Shown here piece after piece: positions 11,330 to 23,560 of a stretch of 64,000 nucleotides of DNA (within the stretch, counting starts at the first letter, position 1; each line of letters begins with the position of its first letter). The position numbers were made by a program, and so were the translations under genes. Where the stretch lies: contig JAVSML010025230.1 of assembly GCA_038503035.1 (NCBI GenBank), positions 483,062-547,061 on the forward strand. The letters are read 5' to 3'. The notes under the pieces are model-generated. The model ran no database searches. It was not told the DNA's origin and was given only the letters and a program-made list of their open reading frames with translations. Source of the DNA: Crocodylus rhombifer (Eukaryota; Chordata; Crocodylia; Crocodylidae).

Positions 11330-11660
11330 GAATTCACCTGTGTGTATGTGCAGGTGAGTGCTATGCAAGTGAACTGGTATGTCACTGTGTGCATGATATA
11401 TGAATTAGTGATCTGTGTATGTGTATTGGGTGTGCAGGTACTGGCAATTGATCCTGGTCTGATTTCTTTTGATCTGTATAGTGTGTGTAGGTGCTTGAAT
11501 TGGTGATAGGCATGCATTTGCCTAGGCTGGTAATTTTGGATGTTTATGTGCCTGGATTAGTAGCATGTGTGTGCATGCCTGGTAGGGGTGCATGCATCTA
11601 AAGTGTGTGTATGTGCCTAATTGATTTTTGAGTGTGTGCATGTCCAACTGTACACCACGC
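11330..11660 (+). repeat. Degenerate TG-rich simple repeat
   Basis: The sequence is rich in TGTGTATGTGC, GTGTGTGCATG and TGCATGCATC motifs over about 330 bp, without a fixed period. It resembles a decayed (TG)n array like the one at 9130. Confidence 0.6.
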
Positions 11661-12539
11661 CCTCCTGTTTAACAGTGCAATATTGAGATCCTAAAGGTTG
11701 GCCTGATGCCACAGGGCAACAGGAGGATATAAAGCAGTTGCTTGAGTCAACATAAGTTTAGATTCAGTGACGCAGGAAGTCTTTGCCTGCCCTACATTCC
11801 AGTGCAGTTTCTCAAGGGACAGAAATCCAAAGCAGCAGGGATCAAGGAGAAGTATCTTGGAAAATCTACCAGGCAGCCATTTTGGCTTTTTGCCCCTCTC
11901 CTGAATAAGGTCTAGGAGGTATGAGGCTCTACATGTGTGGAACTCATTGTAGACTGGTGTCCTTTCTTTGCAAAGTGCTTAATCTGCTTTACAAATAACA
12001 CTAGCAACAATTATAAATGATCCCTGCAGCACATTAAAGCAGCAAGATACCCAATGATTATTAATGCTAGAGAGCCATTATCCACAAAGTCATTGGATTA
12101 TTATTCATTGAGTATAATAATTTGTACCAAAATAGACATGAGGGGTTCACCCTACACCCTTAAAATATATAAATAAATAAAGGTTGTGTGTTGGGGGGGA
12201 AAAAAGAAACTCCACTTACTTTGCCCAGACCAGTAATTTGGGAATTCACAGGAAAGGAAGAGTTTCTCATTGTTATCTGTGAGATATATTTTTTAAAGTT
12301 TTTAATTACATTTGGCATCTCCGAGTTCCCTGCTGGTAGATGTAATGAAAACTGAAGCCTGATTAAAATGATGTAATCTTTGCCATTAGATAGCAGTATG
12401 GGAGCCCAATGCAAGTGACAATAAACCAAAACAATTAGTATATATAGTTTTAATATTGCAGCTCTCTTTATGACGGTTAAACAGGATAGAGGATTATTAG
12501 ACCAAGTTCCAAAGAAATGCTATTTCATAGACATTTATA
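11661..12539. other. Unique DNA, no gene seen
   Basis: Nothing recognisable; AT-rich with scattered short frames. Confidence 0.45.
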
Positions 12540-13205
12540 TTTCTTTCCATTCAAGACAATAAAAAGTGCATGCACAAATACAGACTGGGGAATATTGGTC
12601 TAGGCTGCCTTACTTCAGAAAAGGACCTGGGGGTTACAATGGAACATATGCTGAAAAGGAGCGAATGGCATACTCGGCTACGTTAACAGAAATGACACTT
12701 GCAAATCAAGGGAAATGATTCTTCGGCTCTGTTCAGCACTGGTGAGGCGTCACCTGGAATAATGTGTCCAGTTTTGAGCCCCACCCTTCAAGAAGGATGT
12801 GGATAGATAGGAATGAGTCCCACAGAGAGCAAAATATAATTAGGGGCCTGGGAAACAAGAATTAATGACAAAAGGCTGAAAGAACCAGGGTTCTTTAGTC
12901 TGGAGAAGAGAAAATGTAGGGGGGGAGGGAAAGAGTCTTACAGTCTTCGAATGCCTAAAGGATGATTATAGAGAGGGTGGAGATGGGTTTTTCTCTGTGG
13001 CCTTAGGGGGCAGGACTAGGAGCAATGGCTTCAAGCTGCACCAGAGAAAGATTAGGTTAGAGATTAGGAGGAAATTTCTGACCAGAAAGGTAGTCAAGCA
13101 TTGGAACAGATTATTTAGAGAAACTGTGGCATCTCCATCTTTGGAAATTTTCAAGAGCAAGTTAGGATTTCTTAGGGTGATATCTTTTCTAGTGGAGTAA
13201 CTTTG
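12540..13205 (+). mobile_element. Old CR1-type LINE, 3' part of ORF2
   Basis: Plus-strand translation in shifting frames gives SEKDLGVTMEH near 12615, a CSALVRRHLE-like segment near 12730, FFSLEKRKC-like residues near 12890, and a clear C-terminal frame (12997-13197) with NGFKLHQRKIRLEIRRKF and KHWNRLFRETVASPSLEIFKSKL. The order is that of the post-polymerase part of CR1 ORF2. It carries frameshifts and stops throughout and belongs to an older lineage than the copies at 1-4190. Confidence 0.75.
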
Positions 13206-16186
13206 TAGCTGGGGAAAGTTAGACAATCTTTCAAATGCAAAACATTCTTCATCGGATCTCTTTGTGAGACCCAACAAACAAATTTTTGCATTAAAAAACT
13301 TTATACATTAAAATGAGACAATGTTAATGCAACATAACCTCCAATAACCACGTAACCCAGTTTAAGCAGATATCACTGACATCTGGTTATCTTCTGACCA
13401 AATTGGGGGGAGGGACAAAGATTTGCTCTACCCAAATATTTCTAGCCTAGTTGCATTGTTTCTGAATCAAGAATTAATCACTGGATGTAAACGAACACAG
13501 GGAAAAATGTTAACTGAATATCAAAATATTTTCCAGGTAACATATCTGAAATCAGAGGTTTAACAGGCAAATGTTTAGATGCTTGTTATCACCCTTGTCT
13601 TGGCAATTATGCATCTTATTCTGAAGCTAAGCCCAGCATAAATTACTAAATGGAAAAATGTTTTATATATATTTTAGTAAATTACATTTTATTATAAGGC
13701 ATCTTAATACTTATATTGAATTACACACAGTACCACATACAGTATCTTCAAAAAGAAAATCAGACTGAAATACGGACCAATACAACAATAAAATATTGGC
13801 AAGACACAAAAACAGTAATGGTTTAAAATGGAGTATATCTTGAACAAAAACTGTATCATATTTAAAGTTGGATACTTTAGTTAGCTTAACAAGAAGGCTA
13901 TATTTAATTACATGGGCAAAGAATTTCTGGAATAAAGTATTTCAACAAATCTGGCATAGTGGATGGATCATGGAAGAGTAGAAGGCAAATTTAGAAATGG
14001 CATTGCACAAAAAAAAAATGGAGAGTATTTGCCTCTCTCTCAAGCTTTTCTCTGTCATTCAAGCACGGTATATGCAATATAGTAATTTACACTTATTCTC
14101 GTCCTCCTCTTAAAGTATCTGAATCTAAATCCCCAAAATACCCAAATGCTGGAGTGTCTGAGAATCAGGTTTGAAATCTGCAGCCTTCTCTTATTTCCAA
14201 GTTTCATTAGGTACAAAAATCATAAGTGCATTTAAGATAGACATACAAGGACTCATTTACCACTTCACCATGAGTAGCTGATTTATACCAGTATAAAGTT
14301 TCCAGAAATTATATGTCAAAGGAGATGCGTTTTAGATGTACTTTGCACTTAGTTTACGCTAGTGAAAATAACATAACTGTGACAAGGACACTGGACAATT
14401 AGCCAGAAGTATTGGTAACCACCAAGGCTTACCAAAATTTACCATTGAAACACTTTCAATAAATAATTGGATTTAAGAAAATACTTTTCCCCCTCTTTTA
14501 AAAAAAAAAGTGCTTTTATTTATTCTGTTTTTTCACAAAGCATATCTGCTTCCAATGAGGAAAAAAATAATTCAAATGCCTCAAAACAGACACATTTCTA
14601 TTTAGTAGTGTTCCAGATTTCCCACACATGGAAAAACATAAATTGCTGCTTATTTCTGTGAAGGACAGAACCAGGCTGGTCTACAGCATCAGTAAAGCTG
14701 TACAACTTTCTACTAGTCGGAGGTTATGGTCAAACTTCTCCATAATTCTCTGCTCTTTAAAGTCAGTGGAAAAAATCTGGTAATCTGGATATAATTTGGT
14801 CTTAGTTATGAATTATTACAGAGCTGCCTACTTCCTCAGAGGCCTTTCAGGAAAGCTTTTGATTATTTTTTCTCCTTTAGTTGGCTATCAGGATTCTTAG
14901 AATCATAATTAATTCATACTTTGAACTCTTAGGATTATAAAGTATTATAGGATGGCAGTACTAAGACAAAATGCTCTAATTCACCAGCTGTCATGTATTT
15001 AATTAGAGATTTTGATGAATCCTTCCTACTTAGATTTGCCTTCATACTTTGTGTTCCATTAAAAAAAGAAAAAGACTCCTTTACACAAGGACTCTAGGAC
15101 TCTGATAAACTTTTTGTTAGCATGGCCGATTTGTCTGTCACATTAATGTTAAATCTAGAATTGAACAACTTGTCAGCTGCCAACACTGACATTTTCAGAG
15201 GGGTGGGGGTGGGAGAGCAGTCTCTCACACTGAGGTTTCTCTTATGAAGGGCGACAGAAAAGGCCTGGATATAAAAGAACCTTTCAGAAATCTGGCATGT
15301 TTAAGGGCATTTTCCACCAACTTTCCTTCTGAAACAAAAGCAACAAGATGTTGTTTGTGTTATTCCCTTGTTCATGAGCACTGAAAAAAGAAGGTGCACC
15401 TCCCTTTAGAGATTAAAATAATTCAGATTTCACATATTCACATACACTATGAGAATGTTTACTTAATCTTAAGAGTATCATTGTATTAAGGGATTTAATA
15501 GATCTGAGAATCGATGAACAGCAAACCATGTGGGATGTAAAAACCCAGGGAAAAATGGTGAGAAAGATGAGGGAATACTTCATTCTAATCTCCAGGTTTT
15601 GTGTTAGTTAATTTTATGCATGTTATTTTTGCATATAAACATCTCTGGTTATAATGGTACTATAGTCTGAATGAGCTGCATGGCAGTGTTTCAATATTAA
15701 ATGAGCTTATGCTAAAGACAAAAAAAAAAAATTCTTCCAGTGGCATTGTAATACCACTAGCATTGTGTAGATTTCAGCTGTTATTTACAGATTTTTAGAA
15801 TAAAATAGATTAGTTTAAAGGAGGTATTATATGGTAAAATGTGGACCTGCAGTCAGAAGAAAGCACCCTAACTATAACTCTACCTTTAACCTTATTTTCC
15901 ATTCTTAGTATGTATGTTAAAGAACCATTTTAGTTATTTTCTTCCTGAAAGCTCCCATTTTATTTATGTCTGCCAAATTGAAACTTCTTCATGAGATCAG
16001 AAATGAGGTTTGTTCCTTGATGCATATTTCAGAAAAAAGAGAGACAAAAGATAAAAGCATAAGGAAATTAAAAAGCTCAACAAAAGGCTATGGAGTAACT
16101 TTACAAAGTGCTATTTTGTGCACATCTGAGTCCATACTTACTCCCTTTTCCTTAGATAGCGTAAGACATTTGAATGAATATCTAAT
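13206..16186. other. Unique AT-rich DNA, no gene seen
   Basis: About 3 kb of AT-rich sequence with homopolymer runs and no coding, RNA or named repeat signal that I can support. Confidence 0.5.
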
Positions 16187-17100
16187 TGGTAGGAAGTATC
16201 AAGTGGGTACCCCCAGGGGTCTGTGCTGGTTCTGGTATTGTTCAACATCTTTATTAATGATTTGGATGATGGGACTGAGTGCACACTTAGCAAATCTGTG
16301 GATGCAAACTGCATAGACTTGGAGACGCTCTGGAGCACAGGGCTAGGATCCAGAATGACCTGGATAGACTGGATCAATCAGATGAGATTCAACAAGGACA
16401 AGCATGAAGTCATACAACTATGACTGAATAATTGAATACACTAGGGAATGACTGCAGAAAACAACCTGAGTGTTACAGGGGACCATAAGCTGAACAGGAG
16501 CCAGGAGTGTACTCCTGTTGCAAAAGAAGCCAGCAGCATACTGGGCTGCATTAACAAGACCACATTGCTTGCAGATCAAGGGAGTGATTCTTCCTTTCTG
16601 TTCAACACTAGTGAAGCTTCACCTGGGACATTGTATCTAGAAACATGTCGACAGATTGGAAGGAGTCCAGAGAAGAGCAACAAAAAGTATTAGGGGACTG
16701 AGAATAAGACTTATGAGGAAAGTCTGAAAAAGCTAAGGTTATTTTAGCCTTAGAGAAGAGGGAGTTGAGGGAGGATTTGATAACAGTCATCAAATACTTG
16801 AAGGGAGATTATAGAAATGATGGAGATGGGCTTTTATATATGGCTTTAGGGAACAGGACTAGAAGCAATTAGCCCAAGCTGCAGCAACGGAAAGTCAGGT
16901 TAGAGATTAGCAGACACTTCCTGAGTAGGAAGGTGATTAAGCATTAGGCAGGCTACCTAGAGAAACTGTGGAATCTCCATCCTTGGAAATTTTTAATAAC
17001 AGATTGGACACTTGGCTGGAATGGCTGAATACAGCCTTGAGCAGTTGGCTGGAATAGATGACCTTGTGAATTCCCATCTAGCTCTATTTTCCTATGACCT
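16187..17100 (+). mobile_element. Old CR1-type LINE, reverse transcriptase to 3' end
   Basis: Plus-strand frames show VLVLFNIFINDLDDGTEC (about 16223-16290), MRFNKDKHEV, a segment matching the ERxLGVTGDHKLNRS region, and later a KVIKH...GNSPSLEIFN-like C-terminus near 16930-17000. The 3' end runs to about 17095. The FADD catalytic box reads SVDA here, so the polymerase is dead, and several frames are needed to follow the protein. Its state of decay is like that of the copy at 12540. Confidence 0.75.
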
Positions 17101-17859
17101 TAGTAAAAACTGCATAAATGGTGGGTTCCAATGGATTATGTGTTCCCATGCATGATAGGAAGCTGAGATTTTCTGAAGGGTTTCAAAAACCTCTGTTCCT
17201 GCTGAAGTCGAAGGTATCATTCTGCTTTTAGGACGAATCACAGCAACAACATTTCTAACTTCTCAATTGGTTTTATATGGCTTCTCAGTTATTTATACTT
17301 TCGAACATATCTCTTCAAGCAAAACATGTATTTGTCTTCTAAATGAAAGCTGAGCTAATTCAAAGGATTTTTTAGTTGTCAGTATAAATTAGTGGTCCTT
17401 CAGGAAGCTTTGCTTGTTTGGGGATTGTCTCTACAAAATTTAATCTTCAGAGACTTTCTCTGTCAAGAATGCAGAGTCTAAGAATTTCACTGAAAAACAG
17501 TAATGTTCTCCTCAGCTCCTCTGAGAGACATCTGAAATAAGCTTCCTTCTAAGATGAGTTGAAAAAAGGCCATGACTCTTCACAAGGAAATTTCCTCTAG
17601 AACAAACCATCTTTACCCAAATGATGATTATTCACTCATAAGACTGGCAGCACATAGCAGGGTATCAGGCAAAACTGTGCAAGAATGAGATTTACAGTTC
17701 TGTGAAAAATTTCAAGATCAACTTTTTTCCATTCCAAATTAGAAATACTATCACTCCCCATCCCCTCCTATCCCCTGAAATCTTACTACATATTTGTAAG
17801 GAGGAACCAAAAATCCTATTTACATGCACTGAAATAAACTTTTTTCCAGCTGTGTCCAA
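17101..17859. other. Unique DNA, no gene seen
   Basis: AT-rich sequence without recognisable features. Confidence 0.45.
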
Positions 17860-18760
17860 CTTGCCAGCTGTGTCTGTCTGGAACAGGGGGCATCTCTCAG
17901 GGCCAGGTCTCATGTCGACCCACCCACCTGTCTCTATGTAGTCCAGCCTTATGCCAAACCCTGGGCTAATTCTGCCCCAAGCCTCTCACTGGGCACAACT
18001 TTTCACAGGGCTGGCCCTTGTGCGGTCCTTCAAGTTTACTCCCATTCAACCCTACTCAGCAAGCCCCTTGGGCTGTCCTTCAGGCCTAACTCCAGCTTCA
18101 GCCCTACTCATCCCCATCACACACAGCCCTTCAGACCCACTCACGCTTCAACCCTATTGTGTCCGGGGCCTCCAATGCTCTCCACACTACCCCCTCGGGG
18201 GTCTCCGGGATCTCATATCCTGCTGGGCTCAGGAGCCTACACATGGACATACCTGGCCCCCACTACTTCCCCAGCTGCCTGCAAAACCCACCCAAAGGTG
18301 GGGGCTGGGGTTAAGGTACCCTTCCTCGCCTTTTACCAGGGTGTTAACTGTCTTTGCATTTCCTGGGGGCTCCCACACCACCAGGAGCTCCACCAGGCCA
18401 CCCATCCCAGGCAGGGTACAGTTTTAGGTCATGTCCAGGACCAAGAGCCTCCAGCTCCTACCTGCAAGATGTTCCATACAGCAGTTTAGCCAGGCAATGT
18501 TCCTGCCTGGCTCACCAGCAACAAACTGCCCTGTTTATATAGGCAGATGGTATTTTAAAATGGCTGCTGCAATCCAGCACCTGCTGGCTGCTTGACTCAA
18601 CCCTTAAAGTGGCAGGCACTACCAGTGTCCTGCCATACTGTTGCTTGCCAGTTGGCCAGTACCTGGTCAGGTGAATAGGAAACCAAGCACAGAAGCAGGC
18701 TCTGCTTTCCTGCCTGGGGTCTGTTGGAAGTTTCAGTGTACTCATTTTAGCATCTCTGCT
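17860..18760 (-). other. GC-rich block, unidentified repeat; TATA-like box on the minus strand
   Basis: This is a C-rich block on the plus strand with open frames that look compositional. On the minus strand a TATATAAACAGGGCAG motif (near 18530) follows GCAGCCATTTTAAAATACC, an arrangement seen in LTR promoters. No LTR ends, internal genes or duplication could be defined. It is recorded as an unidentified repeat-like block. Confidence 0.3.
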
Positions 18761-21700
18761 GTCAGCTTAACTTCATTAATGATGACCATTAATCCTTCTT
18801 AGTGTCCTGTGAACCATTTAATATTATGAATACTTCCATCTACCCTGCAGAAGCAACAACAGCTGCAGTGTAGCCTGCGACTTACAATTATCGGTAAAAT
18901 TATTCATTCCTTATTGTTCTATTTACTATATACTATACACAAACCAACTTTATACAGCCAACATGAAAGGGCCATGGCACTAAAAATAAAACAGCAGCTG
19001 GCACAGGAGAATGACTTGCTGTGACAGCTCTCAGAGCAGGAGGTTCAAACATGTTAAGAACCAATTTATTATACACTTGAGCAACAGCCAGAACAAGAAT
19101 TTGGTTGGGGCCCAATATCTTTTATACAAAAGACAGAGGTTACAATCAAGAAGAGCAGTTCAAACTTTGGCAAAAGAGGCATGCTATTCTTTACTGGAAA
19201 AAAAGCCTGACCATTGCTGATGGGTAAGAGGGAAGCTGTCTCAGGCTTTGATTCAGGAAATCAGCCCTATTCAAGAAAGTACTTAGCTATCATTCATCGA
19301 CTTGGGAGTCAATGGCAAGTACTTAAGTACTTTCCTAAATTAGGCTACTTCCTTGTTATATGTTTGAGGTATTTCCAGGTTTCAGGAAAGAGTGTTGGTG
19401 ATATGGTTACTGAAAACATCTGAATACAGTAGCATGTTTTTTAACAGTGCTGCATCTGTTGCTAACTAAGCCCCACAGGGAAGATACTTATGTTTTCTGC
19501 ACTGAAGGAATGGGTGGGCTTAAGGCCTGTTTCTGTTGAACAATTCCAGCTTTCACCTGCTCCTGCAGGGCACCCACCTGGTACATGTTGGCAACACACT
19601 CACTTGCAGTGAAACAGAAACCTAATGTTTCACTTAAAATCAATTCTGAGGTTTCTTGGCTGGCACATTTGTGATTTTCTTCCCTATGTTAACATGACCT
19701 CACAATCTGTGAAGAGGAGTAGGGTCTCTAAAATCAAGACGACATAAACCTTACAAATAATGAACTACAATATGCTCTAAAAAGCCTGGAATCGACACCT
19801 TTCATACTGCAGCCCAATACAGAAACATTACATCACCAGAGATAATTTTCTCAGGGACAAAGTATTTAGCAGAAGCATTTTTGTAACTTAAATAAAACAG
19901 TAACAATCATTTTCTTCAAGGTCTTTGTCTTACACTCTCAACTGCATGTTGTGGTGTTTAAGTATTAATACACTAAACTCAGCTCAGAAAGAGGTGCAAA
20001 AGGAATATAAACTGGCTCAAGCCCTGTCAAAAATGCTGTTATCTCCTCAGCTATAGCTTGTATTTTTCAGTTTATTTCCGTTCTTACCTCTTCAAAAATA
20101 TTAGTTGAAAACGAAAGAATAGGTCTTTTCGAGCATGATAAATTGATGGAATTAATTAACACTAAAAGCCTTGAAGATTTGACTTGAATGTTCCCCATCT
20201 TTTCCACCAGCTACCCTTAAACCCCAGTCTTGCAGTGCAGGATACATCTGCAGGACAAGGTTTACATCTCAGGAGCAATACTGCACAGCTGAGGTGAGGA
20301 GTTATGAATATGTATGTGGTAGCTTCCTTGAATATACATGCCCCTTTGAACCTTCCTAAGGAGTTTGACAAAGTTATTGCTATTGCCCAATAGCATAACT
20401 ATGGGTGGGTGGGAGGAGCAAGACCCCCAGACACTGCCTAAGGGATGTGCTGGAGTGGAGGCAAAGAACATCTTGACCTCTCTTCCTCCCCCCATTGCCA
20501 CAACAGCTCGAGTTGCCAGGGCAGAGGAGCAGCCATGGGGCAGTGGCAGGGTCTAGCTGGAGCCTTGCTTGCAGAGAAGCCATGGCTGTGGGCATGATCT
20601 ACCAGTGCTAATTTTTTGCTACTGGATTCCAGCTTTCAAATTGCTGCTTAACATACATTTCAGCAGCATTAACCCCCACAGGATCAGCCTGCCCTGGTTG
20701 CAAGCCCTATCAGTTATGCCTCTGCTATTGCCTCCTGTGCCTCAATACCACAAGCAACTTTCTGTACAGCTCTATTATACTTTTGAACACTGTAGTAAAA
20801 TTGTTTTTTCAAAATGTTATTCAGTCCCTCACCTGCTTCCCTACTACTTCTCCACACAGGCAGAGCAGCCCAACATTTAAGCTAGAGAGTTTATTATACT
20901 TTAAAATGAACAAATGTGCAATTTGTTTTCTTGGCACAGTTGGTGATTTGCATCACAAAAGTAGTAGATCCCTCAAAAATTCTTTGACTGATCTGGCATT
21001 TAAAAGAATCTCTTTGTGAGTATTTTTAATGACTAATCTCATTGACAACCCCCTTCGAAGGAAATTGTAGGCCCCCTTTAAGTTAGCACACAGTAGACAG
21101 GGGCTGCCAGAAACCATGAATAAAATGATTGTTTTTAGTTTTAATTTTGTTCATCCCTAACAGGAGGACATTTGAAATGTGTGAATTTGACAGAATTAGG
21201 CTCATTAAACCAGAACTACTGCAAAATTTCACAATTATGTTCTTACTTATGAGAGCTGGTGACATCTGTCAGAACACAAAGCTTCCTGCAGTATGGTCTA
21301 GACTATGTACATGGACCCCAGTTCAGACAAAGCACTTAAGCATCTGCTTAAGCACTTGGCTGAGTTTGGATACTCCCCTTAACTGAGAACATGATTTTAT
21401 GTCATGCTGAGCACACACAATGCTCACTGAAATTGATGCAACCAGTAAATGCCTTCATCAGACCTTGTGGAAATGTATACAAATGGATAATATCTCCTAT
21501 TACATAGCATCCTCCACTTTGCCAACTGAGCAAGCCTCAGTTTCTCCAAGCAGCCTTGTTTTTTCACCTACATATACGCCCTCCCTATTTTAGTCAATCA
21601 AACCTCTACTCTCCCATCTTTCAATTCCTTCCTGAAAACAAAATTATTCCATAGTCTCTATTATGTGTCAGTAATACCCACTACCTTTTATTTCTTCTTC

Positions 21701-22559
21701 CTAGTTCTAAATACTTATAGAACACCCCAGACCTCCAAATGCTAACACACAGGGCAACAGGGAATACTGGTGAGCAAATAATATGTAATAAAAAGAAGAG
21801 GTCCTTTTTTCTGTAACCCATACAAGACACTGTAATACTCTTATTTTTCACAAACTATATTAATATAGGCATAGTGACCATGGGTCGTTAAGTGCTCAAG
21901 AAGCAAAAAAGGGACATTTTATATATGCAAGGGGGAGATTTAAGATCATCATAACATCTTTACTTGAGAATTCATGTTATAATAAATTTAGTTGCCATAG
22001 AAGGAGTACACCCCCTCACCCTTAATTGTGTTTAAAGAGAGATTCTGGGGGGATATTATCTTTAAAGGGAATACCTGTAATTTAAAAAAATAAACAGAGG
22101 CAGAATTCTTCAGGTTTCTTCCAGTCTTCTTTTCATTAACATTTTAGTTTCAATTATAATCAGCCAACCCCTGATGAAGGGAATGTTTTTTTGCCATTAC
22201 TGTTTTAAAAATAATGATTTTGCAAAAGAATGGGGTTTTTTTACCTGATGTTCCTTAAGAATAATAGCTCAGTCAATGCTCGGGGGGAGGGGAGCGGGGA
22301 ATAAGTATTTCTTTGATAGAATACTCGAGACAGTTCTATACAAGTTTGCAAAACCATTTTTAAAATACACAATGAATTTTGTGATTTGTAGAAACTTGAT
22401 CTGTAAATAGTAATTAATTCACATCTAAATCACATTCAGAAATATTTATGATGAAACTTCAATTCAAAATAGACAAATGTCTCTAACCTAATGAAATTAC
22501 ACAATAAATTATTTCCAAGATCATTCCAATGTCAAGGTAACTCACTCAATTATCCATTA
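18761..22559. other. Unique AT-rich DNA, no gene seen
   Basis: About 3.8 kb with scattered short frames, A/T runs and no recognised family. The G-rich tract near 22280 is a local oddity only. Confidence 0.5.
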
Positions 22560-23230
22560 TCATAGAAATGTAGACATAATGTTAATTAAAATGAAGGGGC
22601 AAAACCATTTCCATTTTTTATTAAGATACATAGGCCTCCTGAACAGCTATTAGCCTGGCTGTCAGGGTTAGGTGGAGGACAAAATTTGCCCTGTTAGGTA
22701 GACGATTGCAAGCTGATTTCAAAAGCTTAGGAACTGCAATGTCATAATGAGAGGCAATTGAAAAACTATCTGCAAGCCATTTGTATTGACAGCACACAGG
22801 AAGCTTTTGTACAAGGACCGTTTATTTCTGCAGTGTATTTTGCAGCTGCAGCACACAGTCACCTCAAACAATGAAAGGAATTATCTATGCTTGCGGTTGA
22901 GAATACAAATATACCTGAGCATTGTCTGCAATTGTTAGTGTCATTCAGCAAACAAAACCTTCAGGCAATATACTTGTCTTACTTAGAACTTTGTCAGATT
23001 AATTGTGATGCTTGCATATGCAGATAATTTGGGAGTGGATTATTACACGCCGTAGGACATTTTACCTTCAGGGACAAACAGTACAGAGTAAAGGAGAGTG
23101 AAGGCTTCAGTGCATCACAATGTACAAATACAATTCTAGTAATGTCAACCTCATGGAGGAACACCGCTGTAAAAGTAACATGACTTAACTGGATAGAAGA
23201 CATCCACTTTACCCTACCTCTGTTGCCTGT
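22560..23230. other. Repeat-free block; candidate conserved non-coding region
   Basis: The block has balanced composition, no simple repeats, no transposon signature and no coding frame. It contains homeodomain- and octamer-like words such as AGATTAATTGTGATG and ATATGCAGATAAT near 22996-23030. Such texture is common in conserved regulatory DNA. Conservation itself cannot be judged from one sequence, so this is a suggestion only. Confidence 0.2.
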
Positions 23231-23382
23231 TATGATTCCAGTTGAGATATTTCCTTACATATAATGCTGACATTACAATTCACCGTCAGACTTGCAAAAT
23301 AGCTACAGGTTTATAAAAGTTCTGTGACAAAAAGAACAATACAGCCTATGATAGCAAAAGCAATGCATCAATGGTATTCACG

Positions 23383-23560
23383 TTTTACTAATGTTTGATT
23401 TCTAAAAGCATATCTAGTCTAAAGTCATTTTTAAAACCATGAGCATGGCTAACAGTAAAATATACTCTTTTTTTTAAGTATATTTTACTGTTAGCCATGC
23501 TTATGGTTTTAAAAATGACTTTAGAATAGATATGCTTCTAGAAATCAAGCATTGGTAAAG
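23383..23560. repeat. Near-perfect hairpin: about 84-bp arms, 10-base loop
   Basis: The left arm ends CTAACAGTAAAATATACT (to 23466) and the right arm starts AGTATATTTTACTGTTAG (from 23477). Pairing continues outward through AAAACCAT(G/A)AGCATGG, TCTAAAGTCATTTTT, AGCATATCTA and TTGATTTCTA to about 23383 and 23560. I count only a handful of mismatches in about 84 bp, with a T-rich loop of 10 bases. Flanking sequence beyond the arms does not match. It could be a small palindromic transposon, a fold-back duplication, or the source of a hairpin RNA. No open frame is present. Confidence 0.9.
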
